Assembly: GCA_027577595.1 (NCBI GenBank)
Contig: JANBRJ010000005.1
Location: 1 to 64,000, forward strand
DNA length: 64,000 bases
Source: Coemansia sp. RSA 487
Lineage: Eukaryota; Kickxellomycota; Kickxellomycetes; Kickxellales; Kickxellaceae
Direction: 5' to 3'
The notes under the pieces: model-generated
The model's input: only the letters and a program-made list of their open reading frames with translations
Database searches by the model: none
Told to the model about the DNA's origin: nothing
Position numbers and translations under genes: made by a program
Shown: positions 43,457 through 53,701 of the stretch, one piece after another
Layout of the letters: each line of letters opens with the position of its first letter
How positions within the stretch are numbered: position 1 is the stretch's first letter

Positions 43457-43708
43457 ATGTCGTTCCTAGTCTGCAGAAACTGTTCAACGGGATTCGAATG
43501 TGAAGAGTGGTTTCACACGCACATGCACCAGGTGCACGGCGTCGACCTATACAGCTTTTCCAGTCCCAATAGTTCGTTTTCTGATAGACCGCTTTCGAAC
43601 CAGTCTCCTATTTCTCCAAATGCTGCGAAAAGGTCCCAGCTCAGAAAAAGAGGTTCGCTATTCCCTTCTCTTTTCAACGCCATCAAAAGACGTCTTCCGT
43701 TTTATTAG
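43457..43708 (+). CDS. Small C2H2-finger protein
   Basis: The 83-residue protein starts MSFLVCRNCSTGFECEEWFHTHMHQVH, one classical C2H2-type finger (C-x2-C-x12-H-x4-H) at the very N-terminus. A Ser/Pro-rich middle and a basic C-terminus (KRSQLRKRGS, FNAIKRRLPFY) follow. A single finger with a basic tail suggests nucleic-acid or protein binding, but no specific family is recognised. Confidence 0.6.
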   Translation: MSFLVCRNCSTGFECEEWFHTHMHQVHGVDLYSFSSPNSSFSDRPLSNQSPISPNAAKRSQLRKRGSLFPSLFNAIKRRLPFY

Positions 43709-43819
43709 CTAGTTCTTTATGAGTTCAATATATTATTCAGCCTTGTTTTTAATCTCTTACAATAATTGCTCCTATTTCGAACATTGCAAAATGAAGAGAA
43801 CGTACTACTCTGTTGACTA

Positions 43820-44690
43820 TTTTGTGGTTATGCTTTGCCAAATTAATTCCTGGTAGCAGTCTTTTTGATAGCCAAGGATATTTCGTGAACGGATATTGGG
43901 TAGTAAGGATTTCAATCCGTTCTCTATATTATGCCATAAATTGTACAGGATGCTGAACACCACAAAACCTAGGACACGCAAATGCCAGGATACTTGAATA
44001 AATGGCACTACATTCAATGTAACCAACAATACTAGGATGTGTAACCCAGATGCGAAATTTGGGAAAGGCTTGGTAATATTTTTATGAAAGTGTTTCAAAA
44101 AGCATACAACATTTAGCCTGCTCACCAATGGTTCATATTGCATCATTCTGGTGGCCAGACGCTCAAGGTTAGGCATTGCCTTGAGCAAATCGATTACTTG
44201 CGGGAAATTTAGAGGTGTAGACCGCAGCGCCAGATTATGTATGCATTCCCTCCAAGTATCATCCTGTGCTGTTCTTATGCTTTCCAGAACTAATATGGAT
44301 GTCATAATTTTTGATCTTGAGATTTTTGGCTTGACTACCAACTTTTTTGATAAAATTGAAAAGCTCCTTTGCCCACTGTTCGCTGTGGTCTTCATTTAGC
44401 CTACGTGAACTTATTTTTAGACTAGCAAAGCACATCAATTTTAATTCATTTCTTGATATCAGCGAATTTAACAGTGCCAAAGCTTCATAGTCAAGGTCAC
44501 ACTTTAGAATCTTAAGCGTTTTGGCATTGTCCCTAAACAAAACCTCATCTCCAAAGGGGTACAAACCAGATATTGTCAGGCTGTGTAGATTTGGTAAAGG
44601 TGCAATGCCTGGAAACGACACTCGGTTTTCAAAATGGTGCACTCCAATTCCAAAAACCATGTCCTTTTTCTTGTCTCTCGCTCACATTTT
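43820..44690 (-). pseudogene. Decayed F-box/LRR-like gene copy A
   Basis: Pieces in more than one frame match the intact gene at 60567. LPNLHSLTISGLYPFGDEVLFRDNAKTLKILKCDLD parallels the FPILWYLAWNSIYIFEDDTLFRG region, and LNFPQVIDLLKAMPNLERLATRM parallels LPELVYIVKLFPNMTRLEC. The N-terminal F-box-like part is missing. The order on the minus strand is conserved. It is non-functional by appearance. Confidence 0.6.
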
Positions 44691-44910
44691 TACAATCCGG
44701 ATAATTTCTATGTCTATAGCATTTATAGAACTACAAACAACAACAGAAATAATACATGTCATCATTTCAGCGCCAGCACAGGCGGAAGTCAGAAACTGTC
44801 GCTACACATAGCAATATATGTGAGGCCAATATAACTTTTCACATTCGTCAGTTTTTGAATGGCTTGTATCAGTCTTAATAGAAGATTTACGATAATGAAG
44901 ATTAGGAAAT

Positions 44911-45813
44911 TCACTTGGCGCGGTCCAGAATCCACTTGATGTATATGTCCCAGAGGCTAAACCCCAAATCTTCAATGTCCAACTCGTGGCATTTGACACC
45001 TTTGAGCACTTTGAATTCCTTATCCAGTGTATCGGGGAGGCGCAAGTAGAAGCTGCGAGTGCCATTGGGGTTTGTAATCTGGTCACCATCGGCATGGACC
45101 AAAAGCACCGGGGTATTGAAGGATGGTGCACTTTGGATCAGCTCAGGGCCACGCTTGACAATGGTTGAGATGGTACCCATGGTGCAGAACTCGATACCAT
45201 CGTCTGACTCGTTGGTATTTTTAAGCTTAGAATCATTGCCTCCCTGCTTATCGATATATGAGCTATAGTCTATACGGGTTTTTGGCGCCACATGCGTGAT
45301 CAGATGAAACAGAAACTCAGTCACACGCGACCGTTGGACTAGTTTTCCAGGTTGTAACGCAGGCGCTGATGCAATGACACCACTAACGTGGGTGTTCTGG
45401 TTCTTACGCGCTGCGTAGTTTAGGACATTAAGGCCACCCATTGAATGGCCAAACAGGAAGTGTGGGACGCCGTCAATGGTTGCGCGGCTGTTAATAAAGG
45501 CTATGTCGTCGGCTACTGTGTCAATTCCCTCGTTATGGCCTAGACACCCACTCCGCCGTCCGGTCTTGCCAAATCCGCGCTGGTCAAATCCGATAGTTTG
45601 GATCCCCGCATGTGCAAAATTCTGTCCCAGCTCTCCGTACCTGCCAATGTGCTCACCCAGCCCATGCACCAGTGTCACTGTAGCTACAGGTGGCTGCGTC
45701 GTTGGTTTAAATGTATGTATGTAGAATGGTCGACCTCCGTTGTCCACCCACTCAGTGACTTCCTCAACGCCATCGACTGTCGCTGTCCTTGACTCGAAGC
45801 TTGTATTGTCCAT
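44911..45813 (-). CDS. YJU3: Monoglyceride lipase (serine hydrolase)
   Basis: The 300-residue alpha/beta hydrolase has an oxyanion HGLGEH at 50-55, the nucleophile elbow GHSMGG with S124, a catalytic aspartate in VHADGDQ (D244) and the histidine in KCHELDIE (H276). The block FDQRGFGKTGRRSG is typical of monoacylglycerol lipases (YJU3/MGLL), which release fatty acid and glycerol from monoglycerides at lipid droplets or the mitochondrial outer membrane. The length matches the family (~300). It is a conserved gene between two decayed F-box/LRR-like copies. Confidence 0.93.
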   Translation of the reverse strand: MDNTSFESRTATVDGVEEVTEWVDNGGRPFYIHTFKPTTQPPVATVTLVHGLGEHIGRYGELGQNFAHAGIQTIGFDQRGFGKTGRRSGCLGHNEGIDTVADDIAFINSRATIDGVPHFLFGHSMGGLNVLNYAARKNQNTHVSGVIASAPALQPGKLVQRSRVTEFLFHLITHVAPKTRIDYSSYIDKQGGNDSKLKNTNESDDGIEFCTMGTISTIVKRGPELIQSAPSFNTPVLLVHADGDQITNPNGTRSFYLRLPDTLDKEFKVLKGVKCHELDIEDLGFSLWDIYIKWILDRAK

Positions 45814-46339
45814 TTTCTAGTATCTAATAAGGATTTAAAACATATAATTTTTAGCAACGCAAGGGAAGAGAGAATAAAATTAGGAATCGCGGCTGTTTCG
45901 CCTTTCTAAAAATACACGTTTTGCCTCTTGTCTCGTTCATGATCATTATAAAAAAATATTGCACAAAAGCTCAATGAAAAATTTGAAATGCAATGCCAAA
46001 AAGAAATCTTTGTTTAGTAACATCGAAACAGATGTGGCACACATATCCGACTATCGCTTTAGACACATCACGCTATGTCAATGCTTTATATTGAGAGAAA
46101 AGATAAAAGTATCAATTGACCAAACGCTCACGTGAAGGAACATATCGGTCAAAAACTCAATTTAAATGAGATAGTAAAGAAATGTCACCAAACTATTTGA
46201 GTCATTTTACACGTTGGTAGATATGATAGTACTGGGATTGGGATCATTCATTTTTGCAGTAGTTGTATATCCCTCTCACGCAAGATAAGGCGGCTATCTG
46301 AAATGTGGGTGTTTTCCTCTCCTGGGCGGATTACTGTAT
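45814..46339. other. Promoter and spacer upstream of the lipase gene
   Basis: AT-rich; no gene visible. Confidence 0.4.
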
Positions 46340-47530
46340 ATCGGTAATTATGAAATAATCCTCCGTTCTTATGTATATTTTCCTTATTCGATTGACTGTT
46401 GCTTGCCTGCTTGTCACCAATTTTTCTGGTAACAATTTTTGCGATAGCAAAAGATACTTGTACAGATACCGAGTAACGAAGCGTTCAATAATTTCTCTGT
46501 ACTCATTCAGAACCTTATGAAAAGCGCCAATTCCGTAGAATTGAGGACATAAAAGCGCCAGAACCAGCGAGTAAACTGCACTATGCTCAACATGCACCAC
46601 GGCACCAGGAGCTATCGCTTATATGCGAATTTTGGGGATAGTCTGGTAATATTTTTCATGAAATGGTCCAGGAACTTTATCACTTAGCCCATCTGTTAGC
46701 AGCTCATATTGTTCGAGTCCGTTGGTTAGATGCTCAAGATTAAGTAATGCCCTGAACAGGTTGATTACTTGCGGAAAATCCAGATTCATATTCAGTAATG
46801 CCGGATCTTGAATGTATTATCTCCAGCTTTTGTTCTGTACTGTCGCTATCCTCTCCATAACCAAATCGGCTATATATAAGTCGTTGACACAAGCTCTTTT
46901 GACCCCAGCACCGAATTTCCCGATAAGATTAAAAAATGTCTGCGCTCATTTATTATTGCTATCTATGTTTTGGTTGGATGAGTGTATTTCCAGTTTCTCA
47001 AGGTTCGGTGGTTTGAATCCGTTCTTAGATATCAGCATATTGGAAATTGCCACGGTTTCGTGGTCAAAGCTGCATTGAAGGGTTTGAAGCATATTGCTAT
47101 TGTCCTTGTCCCTAAACAAAACCTTATCTCCAAAGGGGTATGAGCCAGATACAATCAAGCAGCGTAATCATGGGAATGGCACAATATCTGGGAATAGCAC
47201 TCTGTTTTCAAAGCTTGGTATTTATTTTCCACAGAAATAAAGATTGCGCAGGTACGAGTGCGTTGTAGGATTTCTCTTCTTGTCAATGATAAGCTAGGCC
47301 AATGAATTTTCCTTTGTTAGTTTCAGACTCCATGTTTCTAGCGTTTGGGCATTTACAAGAATCGATTTGAATGTGGTTTCGTATCTCTCGTCGACATACC
47401 AGTATAGTTCCGTTAGGTTATTTGGAGCAGTATAGCAAATGTTGTGGGCAATAAAATAGTCCTGGTCCAAGCCCAATCTCATTTTCCGTGCCTTTGTAGA
47501 TAAGTGATTTGCCAAATGATTTAAATGCTT
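46340..47530 (-). pseudogene. Decayed F-box/LRR-like gene copy B
   Basis: This is a second relative of the gene at 60567, more decayed than copy A. Recognisable pieces include YPFGDKVLFRDKDNSNMLQTLQCSFD (near 47100), LDFPQVINLFRALLNLEHL (near 46770) and an end segment near 46400-46560. Several stops and frame changes separate them. It shares more wording with copy A than with the intact gene, so A and B are probably local duplicates flanking the lipase. Confidence 0.55.
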
Positions 47531-48045
47531 TTAATAACCACCTGCAATAGCATTTCTACTTCCTGTTTCTCTGCCTATGTCTATCTGTAAAGGATTAGAT
47601 GCAATTTGATAAATGTGGTTAACAAAAGATTCGATATTTTCTGTCCCATTCTGGTGATGTGTACAATCATCTTTAACTGGGTTTAATATAATACTGAGTT
47701 TAGTAACTAATAGAAAATACAGCTTGCTTAGATTTTTATACTGACGAAGCGCACTCTCTTTACCAAGGATAATGCCAATAATATCTTTGTTTGAGCTAGT
47801 TTTATAATCAGATGACTTTGTATGTAGCTATAATAAACCTAGTTACGCTAATAAACACTGAAAAATGAATAAGCTAAACTATACTAGTAACATGTACTCG
47901 AGCGAGCGCAAAAAGAAGAGTTCTTTCTCGGAGGCGTACGCATTTGTAAAAAAAACATCTTTTGGCACTTGCTTTTTGTCCAGCTATATTAGAAAAGGAA
48001 ATATAAGTTGAATTAAGACTACTCTTCTTTTCTTTCCCACATTTT
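47531..48045. other. Spacer, no gene seen
   Basis: AT-rich sequence; it could hold the extreme 5' part of decayed copy B, but nothing is recognisable. Confidence 0.35.
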
Positions 48046-48320
48046 TCAATGCAAAGATATGCCGGTGGTGCTGTAGATATTCGTATTCAAATTATAGGAC
48101 TGATTAGGCAATGCCACTTCAACGGACTCCGCGTATTTATTTTTGTGGTGGTTGTGGTATGCATAGATGGCCACATTACTCGCGTGATAAACTAGACAAC
48201 CTTTTGTGTCGCAGCTATAATACAGTATAAGCAAGTGACGTGTCCAGTAGTCATAGATTGTGAATTTACTATTGAATTCAATAAAGACGCTCCACTGCTT
48301 TATTCTCGCAACCTGTTTTA
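48046..48320 (-). pseudogene. Possible exon or gene fragment
   Basis: An open frame with coding character reads QWSVFIEFNSKFTIYDYWTR and then LLILYYSCDTKGCLVYHASN. It runs to a stop at 48046 but has no ATG start; an AAAACAG acceptor-like site lies just upstream (~48317). It may be a last exon or a 5'-truncated fragment. The family is not recognised. Confidence 0.3.
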
Positions 48321-48484
48321 ATTACTCTTACGTTAAAACAAAAAGCAACTTGTATAAAAAGAGAGCAGAAAAATTGAGCAACTTTTTCTTTCCATTCTTC
48401 ATCTAAGAAACGAGTAACCAACTTTACCACTAATTTCCCTATCACATTTAATCATTTACTGTTGGGCCAAATTGTATTTGCGCT

Positions 48485-49178
48485 ATGACTGATGGAAAGG
48501 TAAACAAAATATATGGCTAGACAGCCCTTAATCCAGGGCTTGAACTTCAGCCTTGGTTGTACACACCTCGACTGCTTAGAAAACGATGTAGAAGTTAATA
48601 TTCATTACACTAGTATAGGTGACTCTGACTCACACATTATCAAGAACGACTGGCAGAACACTGAGTATCCAATAATTCCTGGGTACAAAATAATTGGCAA
48701 GGTAATCGCATGGGATTCCAAAGTATCACATATTAAGGAAGGAGATATGGTAGGTATTGGTTTAATGGTCAATGCGTGTCTCCAAAGTGATTGCAAGGCT
48801 TGTAGCAATGGCCGCACTCAATTTTGCCCTTATCCAACTACAGCATTCAGCTATACGTATCCTGATGGCCAAAATACCCAAGGCGGATTTGCAGAGGCAA
48901 TTTGTGTCGGCTCCAGCTTTGCCTTCAGAAAGATAGTTGTCATCGGCTTGGGATGCAATCCAGTTGCAATTTCTCCCCAGGATCTAGTGTTTACTGAGGT
49001 GACCATTATATCATTTATTGAAAGTGCATGTATGACAAAAAAAAGCTCTCAAATTTTCAGCAGAACACAATATCCAGCCCATTGTCGAGAGGTTCCCAAT
49101 GGCAGATGTCAGCAAAGCACTTGCACATGTTGACTGTGACAAAGTATGCTACTGTGCTGTTTTGGTTCACGACCAATA
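48485..49178 (+). pseudogene. Zinc alcohol dehydrogenase pseudogene (ADH6/CAD-like)
   Basis: Relics of a medium-chain cinnamyl-alcohol-type dehydrogenase are collinear. ATGACTGATGGAAAG is followed by IYG-stop-TALNPGLELQPW, where the family has Trp, so a TGG to TAG change is likely. Next come ENDVEVNIHYTSIGDSDSHI (the zinc-ligand Cys is lost), YPIIPGYKIIGKV (the GHE zinc-ligand His is replaced), the structural-zinc cysteines CLQSDCKACSNGRTQFC, and the C-terminal PIVERFPMADVSKAL in another frame. Most of the Rossmann fold is deleted. It is a clear non-functional host gene copy. Confidence 0.8.
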
Positions 49179-49426
49179 AAATACGCTTGAAGCGGCACTT
49201 GATATTCCTTTTTTCAATTCAATAGCTGATTTTATTGATAATTTCTTTATTTGTCGTTACATACAAAGCTCGTTTAAAATACTAGTAGTTATGTTGAAAC
49301 ATAACACATTGTCGTTAATTGAGCAAGTTGGCCATGCTACCTGTGCTAGATGAAACGTAGAGTTAGCATTGCTATTTGTAAAATGCATCTTTTATTCAAT
49401 GGCCAAACACATACTTTAATGTTCAC

Positions 49427-49546
49427 TTAACGAGGAACATTTGGATTCAAAGGCTGAAGTGGTTTTCTAGGACCTATTGGACGCGGACGAGCGGGAGGCT
49501 GGCCTTTGTTTTCTTTATTAGGATCGGGCTTAGGATCGACTGGCAT
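49427..49546 (-). CDS. KEN-box micro-protein A (39 residues)
   Basis: The very short frame MPVDPKPDPNKENKGQPPAR.. is Pro/Arg-rich and contains a KEN box (residues 11-13) followed by RKPLQPLNPN, a D-box-like RxxL. It resembles micro-protein B at 50349 in the order [DN]KEN-x-G, Pro/Arg-rich linker, R-x-P-L. A TATA box lies 94 bp upstream (TTTTATATTCC on the plus strand). Similarity of both peptide and promoter to a neighbour supports a real gene despite its size. The function is unknown. Confidence 0.45.
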   Translation of the reverse strand: MPVDPKPDPNKENKGQPPARPRPIGPRKPLQPLNPNVPR

Positions 49547-50348
49547 CGTCTGTTTGCAATATACTTTGTTGCTTTAGATGGACTGCTTAATGTTGGTGTG
49601 GGTTAATTTAAATTGTCATAGTTGGGAAGATAGTTGGCCTTTTATATTCCTTGAAAGCCAGTTGATTACCATGCAAAAATAGGCAGTATATGCTGTATAA
49701 GTACGATACTAGTACATTTTGGATTTTAGTGTCCAAATTTTATCTTTTTGCGTTTCTCCTTTGGTGAACAGCTTTCCTTATCCGCTAATATTTGGAATTT
49801 ATTTGATAGGCCGCCTTATAGCTTATATAAAAGTGTATGCCTATGTTATTTCTATATCATTTTGTACTATTTGGCATGTTCCACGATACGGAAAATTGAC
49901 ATCTAATTATGAAATAATTATTTTCAGGCAATGCAAATACCAATCTTAGCTGCAGCATGTCCGTGTTTAATGTATACTTTAACCTTGTATCTATGTACAT
50001 CTGCTGTTAGCACAATATCATTATCCAATTACGTGAGAATCCCAATGACGCTGTATTGAGCAAGTAGATGCAATGTTCAAGCTAAATCAGATAGTTTAAT
50101 TTCCAATTCTAGTTTTCCATTTGGTCTTTCTATATCTTTGTTTTACATTCAATAGTTATAATTCCTAACACATCACGTAAGGCAAGGATTTATCGTAAGG
50201 CGTGAATGCAAATACTAATTTTATTTTAGGTTTTGCTCAAGGAAAATTACCATGTAAAGTTGAAAATATATTCAAACCTGACAAGACAGTGATACTATTG
50301 GCAAGAACTAGTCTTCTATAGGGAAAGCCCGTATGTAGCTATGTAGGC
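49547..50348. other. AT-rich spacer with micro-gene promoter
   Basis: It holds the TATA box for the gene ending at 49546. An open frame around 49719-49949 lacks an ATG start and is not supported. Confidence 0.4.
49640..49646 (-). promoter_or_regulatory. TATA box of micro-protein A
   Basis: TATAAAA on the minus strand, within GGAATATAAAAGGCCAACTA. Confidence 0.5.
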
Positions 50349-50489
50349 TTAACATATGTTGGTGTCTGCAGATGAAAGTGGGGTTCTAGTACCAGGTCTA
50401 CTCAGAGGTGGTCTATTCGGAGAGGACCTATGGCCGCCTTCGTTCTCTTTATCAGGACCTGAGCCTGAGCTTGTATTTGCTGACATCAT
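50349..50489 (-). CDS. KEN-box micro-protein B (46 residues)
   Basis: MMSANTSSGSGPDKENEGGH.. is a Ser/Pro/Arg-rich 46-residue peptide with a KEN box (residues 14-16) and RTPLSSADTN near the end, paralleling RKPLQPLNPN in micro-protein A. The start is the double ATG at 50489/50486. A longer in-frame extension upstream (to 50585) is not favoured because it crosses the TATA box. No signal peptide or domain is visible. Confidence 0.45.
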   Translation of the reverse strand: MMSANTSSGSGPDKENEGGHRSSPNRPPLSRPGTRTPLSSADTNIC

Positions 50490-51115
50490 GGTTATAAATG
50501 GGAAGCTAGTAAATATAAACGTCAAATATATTGTGCTTAGGCTAGCATTGCAGGAGGAATAGTTTGTGCTTTTATACTCCACCAAAGCTAACTCAGTTCA
50601 ATTGAAAGCAGCGGAAACCTGAAGCTTTCTACAGCCAAAAGCTAAAATTGGACTTGGTAATGCTCAACCGATCCAATAAATATTATGATATAAATGCAAT
50701 AAACTAACTATAGAAGAAAAGTAAACTGAAGCTGGCTTAACAATTATCAGGACTCCATATAATGCATTTCTCTTTGAGTTAACCGTTTCCAATTCCTATG
50801 AATATTTGAAGCCGTACTGACTATCCTTGGTAATCAAAACCAAAAGAATTTTCTCCAAAATTTAAATACCCGACTTTAGTTCTATAACATTAGCTAGCAT
50901 TTAGTAAAACAGCATTGAACTTGAAAATATTTGGTACGGACATTGGAGTATTATGTTTCAAACATATTCGGCATCCTTTACATACTCCTGTTCACTAGAT
51001 TGCTAAATAACTTCAATGATTGCTTGTATTTCGTTAAAAAAAAGCATGTGTAACGAATAAGCAGATGAACGATAACAACTGAAACTGTATACAATATAAC
51101 GCTAAAGTAATATAT
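50490..51115. other. Spacer, promoter of micro-protein B
   Basis: AT-rich; the TATA box at 50570-50576 is listed separately. No further gene is visible. Confidence 0.4.
50570..50576 (-). promoter_or_regulatory. TATA box of micro-protein B
   Basis: TATAAAA on the minus strand within TTTGGTGGAGTATAAAAGCA, 81 bp before the first ATG. Confidence 0.5.
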
Positions 51116-51688
51116 TTACTTGAGCTTTATTTGACTAAGGGCATCAGCAAGATCGTCGGTTTCGGGTTTGTCTGACGGATTTTTAGGTATACTGCGAGAA
51201 GTATTGCGCTCGGGCACATGTTCGACATTAGATTCGTGACCAGTTTTGTCATTTGAACGAGTAGCATTTCCTTGTCTTTCGAAGTGCGAATCACGGCCAG
51301 ATTTGAGTGTAGAGGCCAGTTCTTTGCATTCGGCTTTTGGCGATTGATCCAGATGGCTGTGGGTTAACGTATCTTCCTGCTCCTTGCGCCGATGTGGCGG
51401 AATGTATCGTTTTGGTGCGCTTTGTGTCTTACCAGCTTGTGGTTTATTTTCTAATTCCCTAGTTGGAGGTGCGATTACCGATTTTTGTTCAGTGTGTTCG
51501 GAACTATTTTCTTTTTCTTGAACTTGGAGTCGTTTTCGAGCAGGAGGAACGTATCGTTGCTTCTGCTCTTGCGAAATAAAACCTGGGCGCACTTTGCGTT
51601 CTTTTCTTACTGTTCCATCAGCGCGCACAGAGGCTGGAACTACTATCGGTGTGTGGGTGGTATTGCTGGCAGTGTTTTGTTTCTCCAT
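51116..51688 (-). CDS. PYM1: PYM, partner of Y14-Mago (exon junction complex)
   Basis: The 190-residue protein has the N-terminal Mago-binding motif: VPASVRADGTVRKERKVRPG then FISQEQKQRYVPPARKR, which is the signature of PYM/WIBG. In the family PYM binds the Mago-Y14 heterodimer and removes exon-junction complexes from mRNA during translation. The remainder is disordered, charged and repeat-like (APKRYIPPHRRKEQ), ending in LADALSQIKLK, a short helix also seen in PYM C-termini. Its presence agrees with the multi-intron genes in this window. Confidence 0.85.
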   Translation of the reverse strand: MEKQNTASNTTHTPIVVPASVRADGTVRKERKVRPGFISQEQKQRYVPPARKRLQVQEKENSSEHTEQKSVIAPPTRELENKPQAGKTQSAPKRYIPPHRRKEQEDTLTHSHLDQSPKAECKELASTLKSGRDSHFERQGNATRSNDKTGHESNVEHVPERNTSRSIPKNPSDKPETDDLADALSQIKLK

Positions 51689-51924
51689 TAATGTAACCGT
51701 AAATATAACATTGAGGCAAAAAAAACAGGCTACAGCTAATTATAATGCTTTTTTATTGCAATGCCGCTGTGAAAGCTTTTCTAGATTGCGCCTCAGCCGC
51801 CAGTAGTTAGTTAATTATAGGATTTGGCCGTGCGAGGGATAATTTCAAAAAGTAAAATGTCACTATAATAGAGTCGAATAAATAGATTGCAGGAATACGT
51901 GTAGATGTGGTCTATGTTGGTGTA

Positions 51925-53481
51925 TTAATTCCGAATTATATGCATCATATCTTTGACAGTAGGCACTTTCTCGCGAGGCTTGTCGTTCTTCTTGCCAGTC
52001 TCAATTTCATGCGCTTCGAGTTTCTTCCAATCATTATTAGTGACCATTGTCTTGTCCAGTCCGAGGTCCGCAAACTTTGCATCGATATCGGCTCTAGATC
52101 CGCACCGCAGATCTTCCTGTTCGATATTGCCCATGTCAATGGCCACAGCATCTGCAGTGCGGTACGCATCTTGCATGGTTGTGGCAATCACCCCAATGGG
52201 ACCGCGCTTTAGCCATCCAGCCACATAGAGCCTTGGGACCAGGTCTTCATTATGATCAATGACGCGGCCGGCAATGTTCGGAATGATCTTGCGTTTTGGA
52301 TCGAACGGTGCACCCTCGATTGGTGTACTCGCATACCCGATGCTGCGAAGCACCATTGCGCATGGGATATCGACAAATTCATCAGTAGGCTGGGCTTTGG
52401 CTGACTCTGGCGGACCCTCAAGTGTGTTCTTCTGGAGTCGCAGTACTTGGGGCACAACCGTCCCGCTAGAGCCCCATTTCTGGTCAAACAGGACCTCAGC
52501 CGGGCTTTTCAAAAAACTTAACGTGAACGACTTTGCGCCCTTGTCTACCGATTCGCTACTGGGTTCTGGGACAGCGTGCTTGAGAAGCAAGTCCATCATA
52601 CGTTTGAGCGGTCGAGATTTGGCCAGGAACGAAACCCCCGACTCCTTTTTGCACTCAGAAGAAATAAAGTCAACATCACTGATTATTTGCAAGCCCGGTA
52701 TTTTGGTCATTTCGCGGAGTTCCTTGGTAGTGAACGAGACTTGGAGAGGGCCGCGGCGGCCAACCATCTCGACATGGCGGATCTTGCTTCGCCTCAAAGA
52801 GTCCAGCGCCTGTGCGGTTATATCGGTTGTAGCCAGCACATCGGGGTCGGTGAGAAGCATGCGGGCGCAGTCCAGTGCCACATTTCCGTGACCAATAATG
52901 ACAATCTTGTCAAAGGACTCAAGGTCGAGTCTGAGATCTTGTGCTTCGGGAAGCCCGTTATACCAGGCGACAAATCGGCGTGCCGACATAACTCCCAGCC
53001 GCTTGCCCAATCCACTTTCGCCTGGAATGCCCAGTTGCTTGTCTTGGCTAGCGCCATACGACAGCACAACGCCATCGTACAATGAGCATAACGTCTCCAA
53101 CGACAATTCGTGCGGAGCCCCGCCAATCTTGACGTTGCCAAAGAAGCGCACACGTGTGTTGCTGGCCACTTCGTCGAACTTGTTTATACAGTTTTTGACT
53201 TCCGGATGATCGGGCGCAACGCCGTATCGCACAAGTCCATGGGGCGTCGGCAGTTGCTCAAATATGTCGACCGTGACGTCGCTGGTCTTTGCCAGCAGAC
53301 GTGCTGCTGTATAGAAGCCTGCTGCTCCGCCGCCAACTATTGCCACATGCTTCTCTTTATCTTTTGGCGAGGTTGTGGAAAATCTGCGCAACAGCGGTTT
53401 AGACAAGTCTCCTTTAACAAGCGAATGCACTATCTCTGCTGGGCGGACGAACCGCGGTCGTATGAGTGCAATGTGTGCCAT
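51925..53481 (-). CDS. ARH1: Mitochondrial NADPH:adrenodoxin reductase ARH1
   Basis: The 518-residue protein has an Arg/Ser-rich presequence (RPRFVRP..LLRRFSTTSPK) and then the FAD-binding VAIVGGGAAGFYTAARLL, the block LVRYGVAPDHPEVKN, the NADPH-binding VIIGHGNVALDCARMLL and VGRRGPLQVSFTTKELREM, and RSIGYAS..IPNIAGRV, YVAGWLKRGPIGVIA. It transfers electrons from NADPH to ferredoxin (Yah1) for Fe-S cluster and haem A synthesis in the matrix. The length is within the family range. Confidence 0.95.
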   Translation of the reverse strand: MAHIALIRPRFVRPAEIVHSLVKGDLSKPLLRRFSTTSPKDKEKHVAIVGGGAAGFYTAARLLAKTSDVTVDIFEQLPTPHGLVRYGVAPDHPEVKNCINKFDEVASNTRVRFFGNVKIGGAPHELSLETLCSLYDGVVLSYGASQDKQLGIPGESGLGKRLGVMSARRFVAWYNGLPEAQDLRLDLESFDKIVIIGHGNVALDCARMLLTDPDVLATTDITAQALDSLRRSKIRHVEMVGRRGPLQVSFTTKELREMTKIPGLQIISDVDFISSECKKESGVSFLAKSRPLKRMMDLLLKHAVPEPSSESVDKGAKSFTLSFLKSPAEVLFDQKWGSSGTVVPQVLRLQKNTLEGPPESAKAQPTDEFVDIPCAMVLRSIGYASTPIEGAPFDPKRKIIPNIAGRVIDHNEDLVPRLYVAGWLKRGPIGVIATTMQDAYRTADAVAIDMGNIEQEDLRCGSRADIDAKFADLGLDKTMVTNNDWKKLEAHEIETGKKNDKPREKVPTVKDMMHIIRN

Positions 53482-53701
53482 GGCTCTGTAATTCGAGACC
53501 TATCGCATTGAAAAGCTTGTGAAATTCTAAAGAAACAAAAAAGAAAGTGTATAAAATACAGACAAATGACAGTCGCAGAAGCAAGCTGACTTTTTTTTCG
53601 ATTGGAATGATCACAGACAGACCTTGAGCGCGAACTGATAACATTAAACCTATGTCTATTTGTCAGAAACCAGGAAAAAATGAAGCAGAAAATAGCCGGG
53701 A

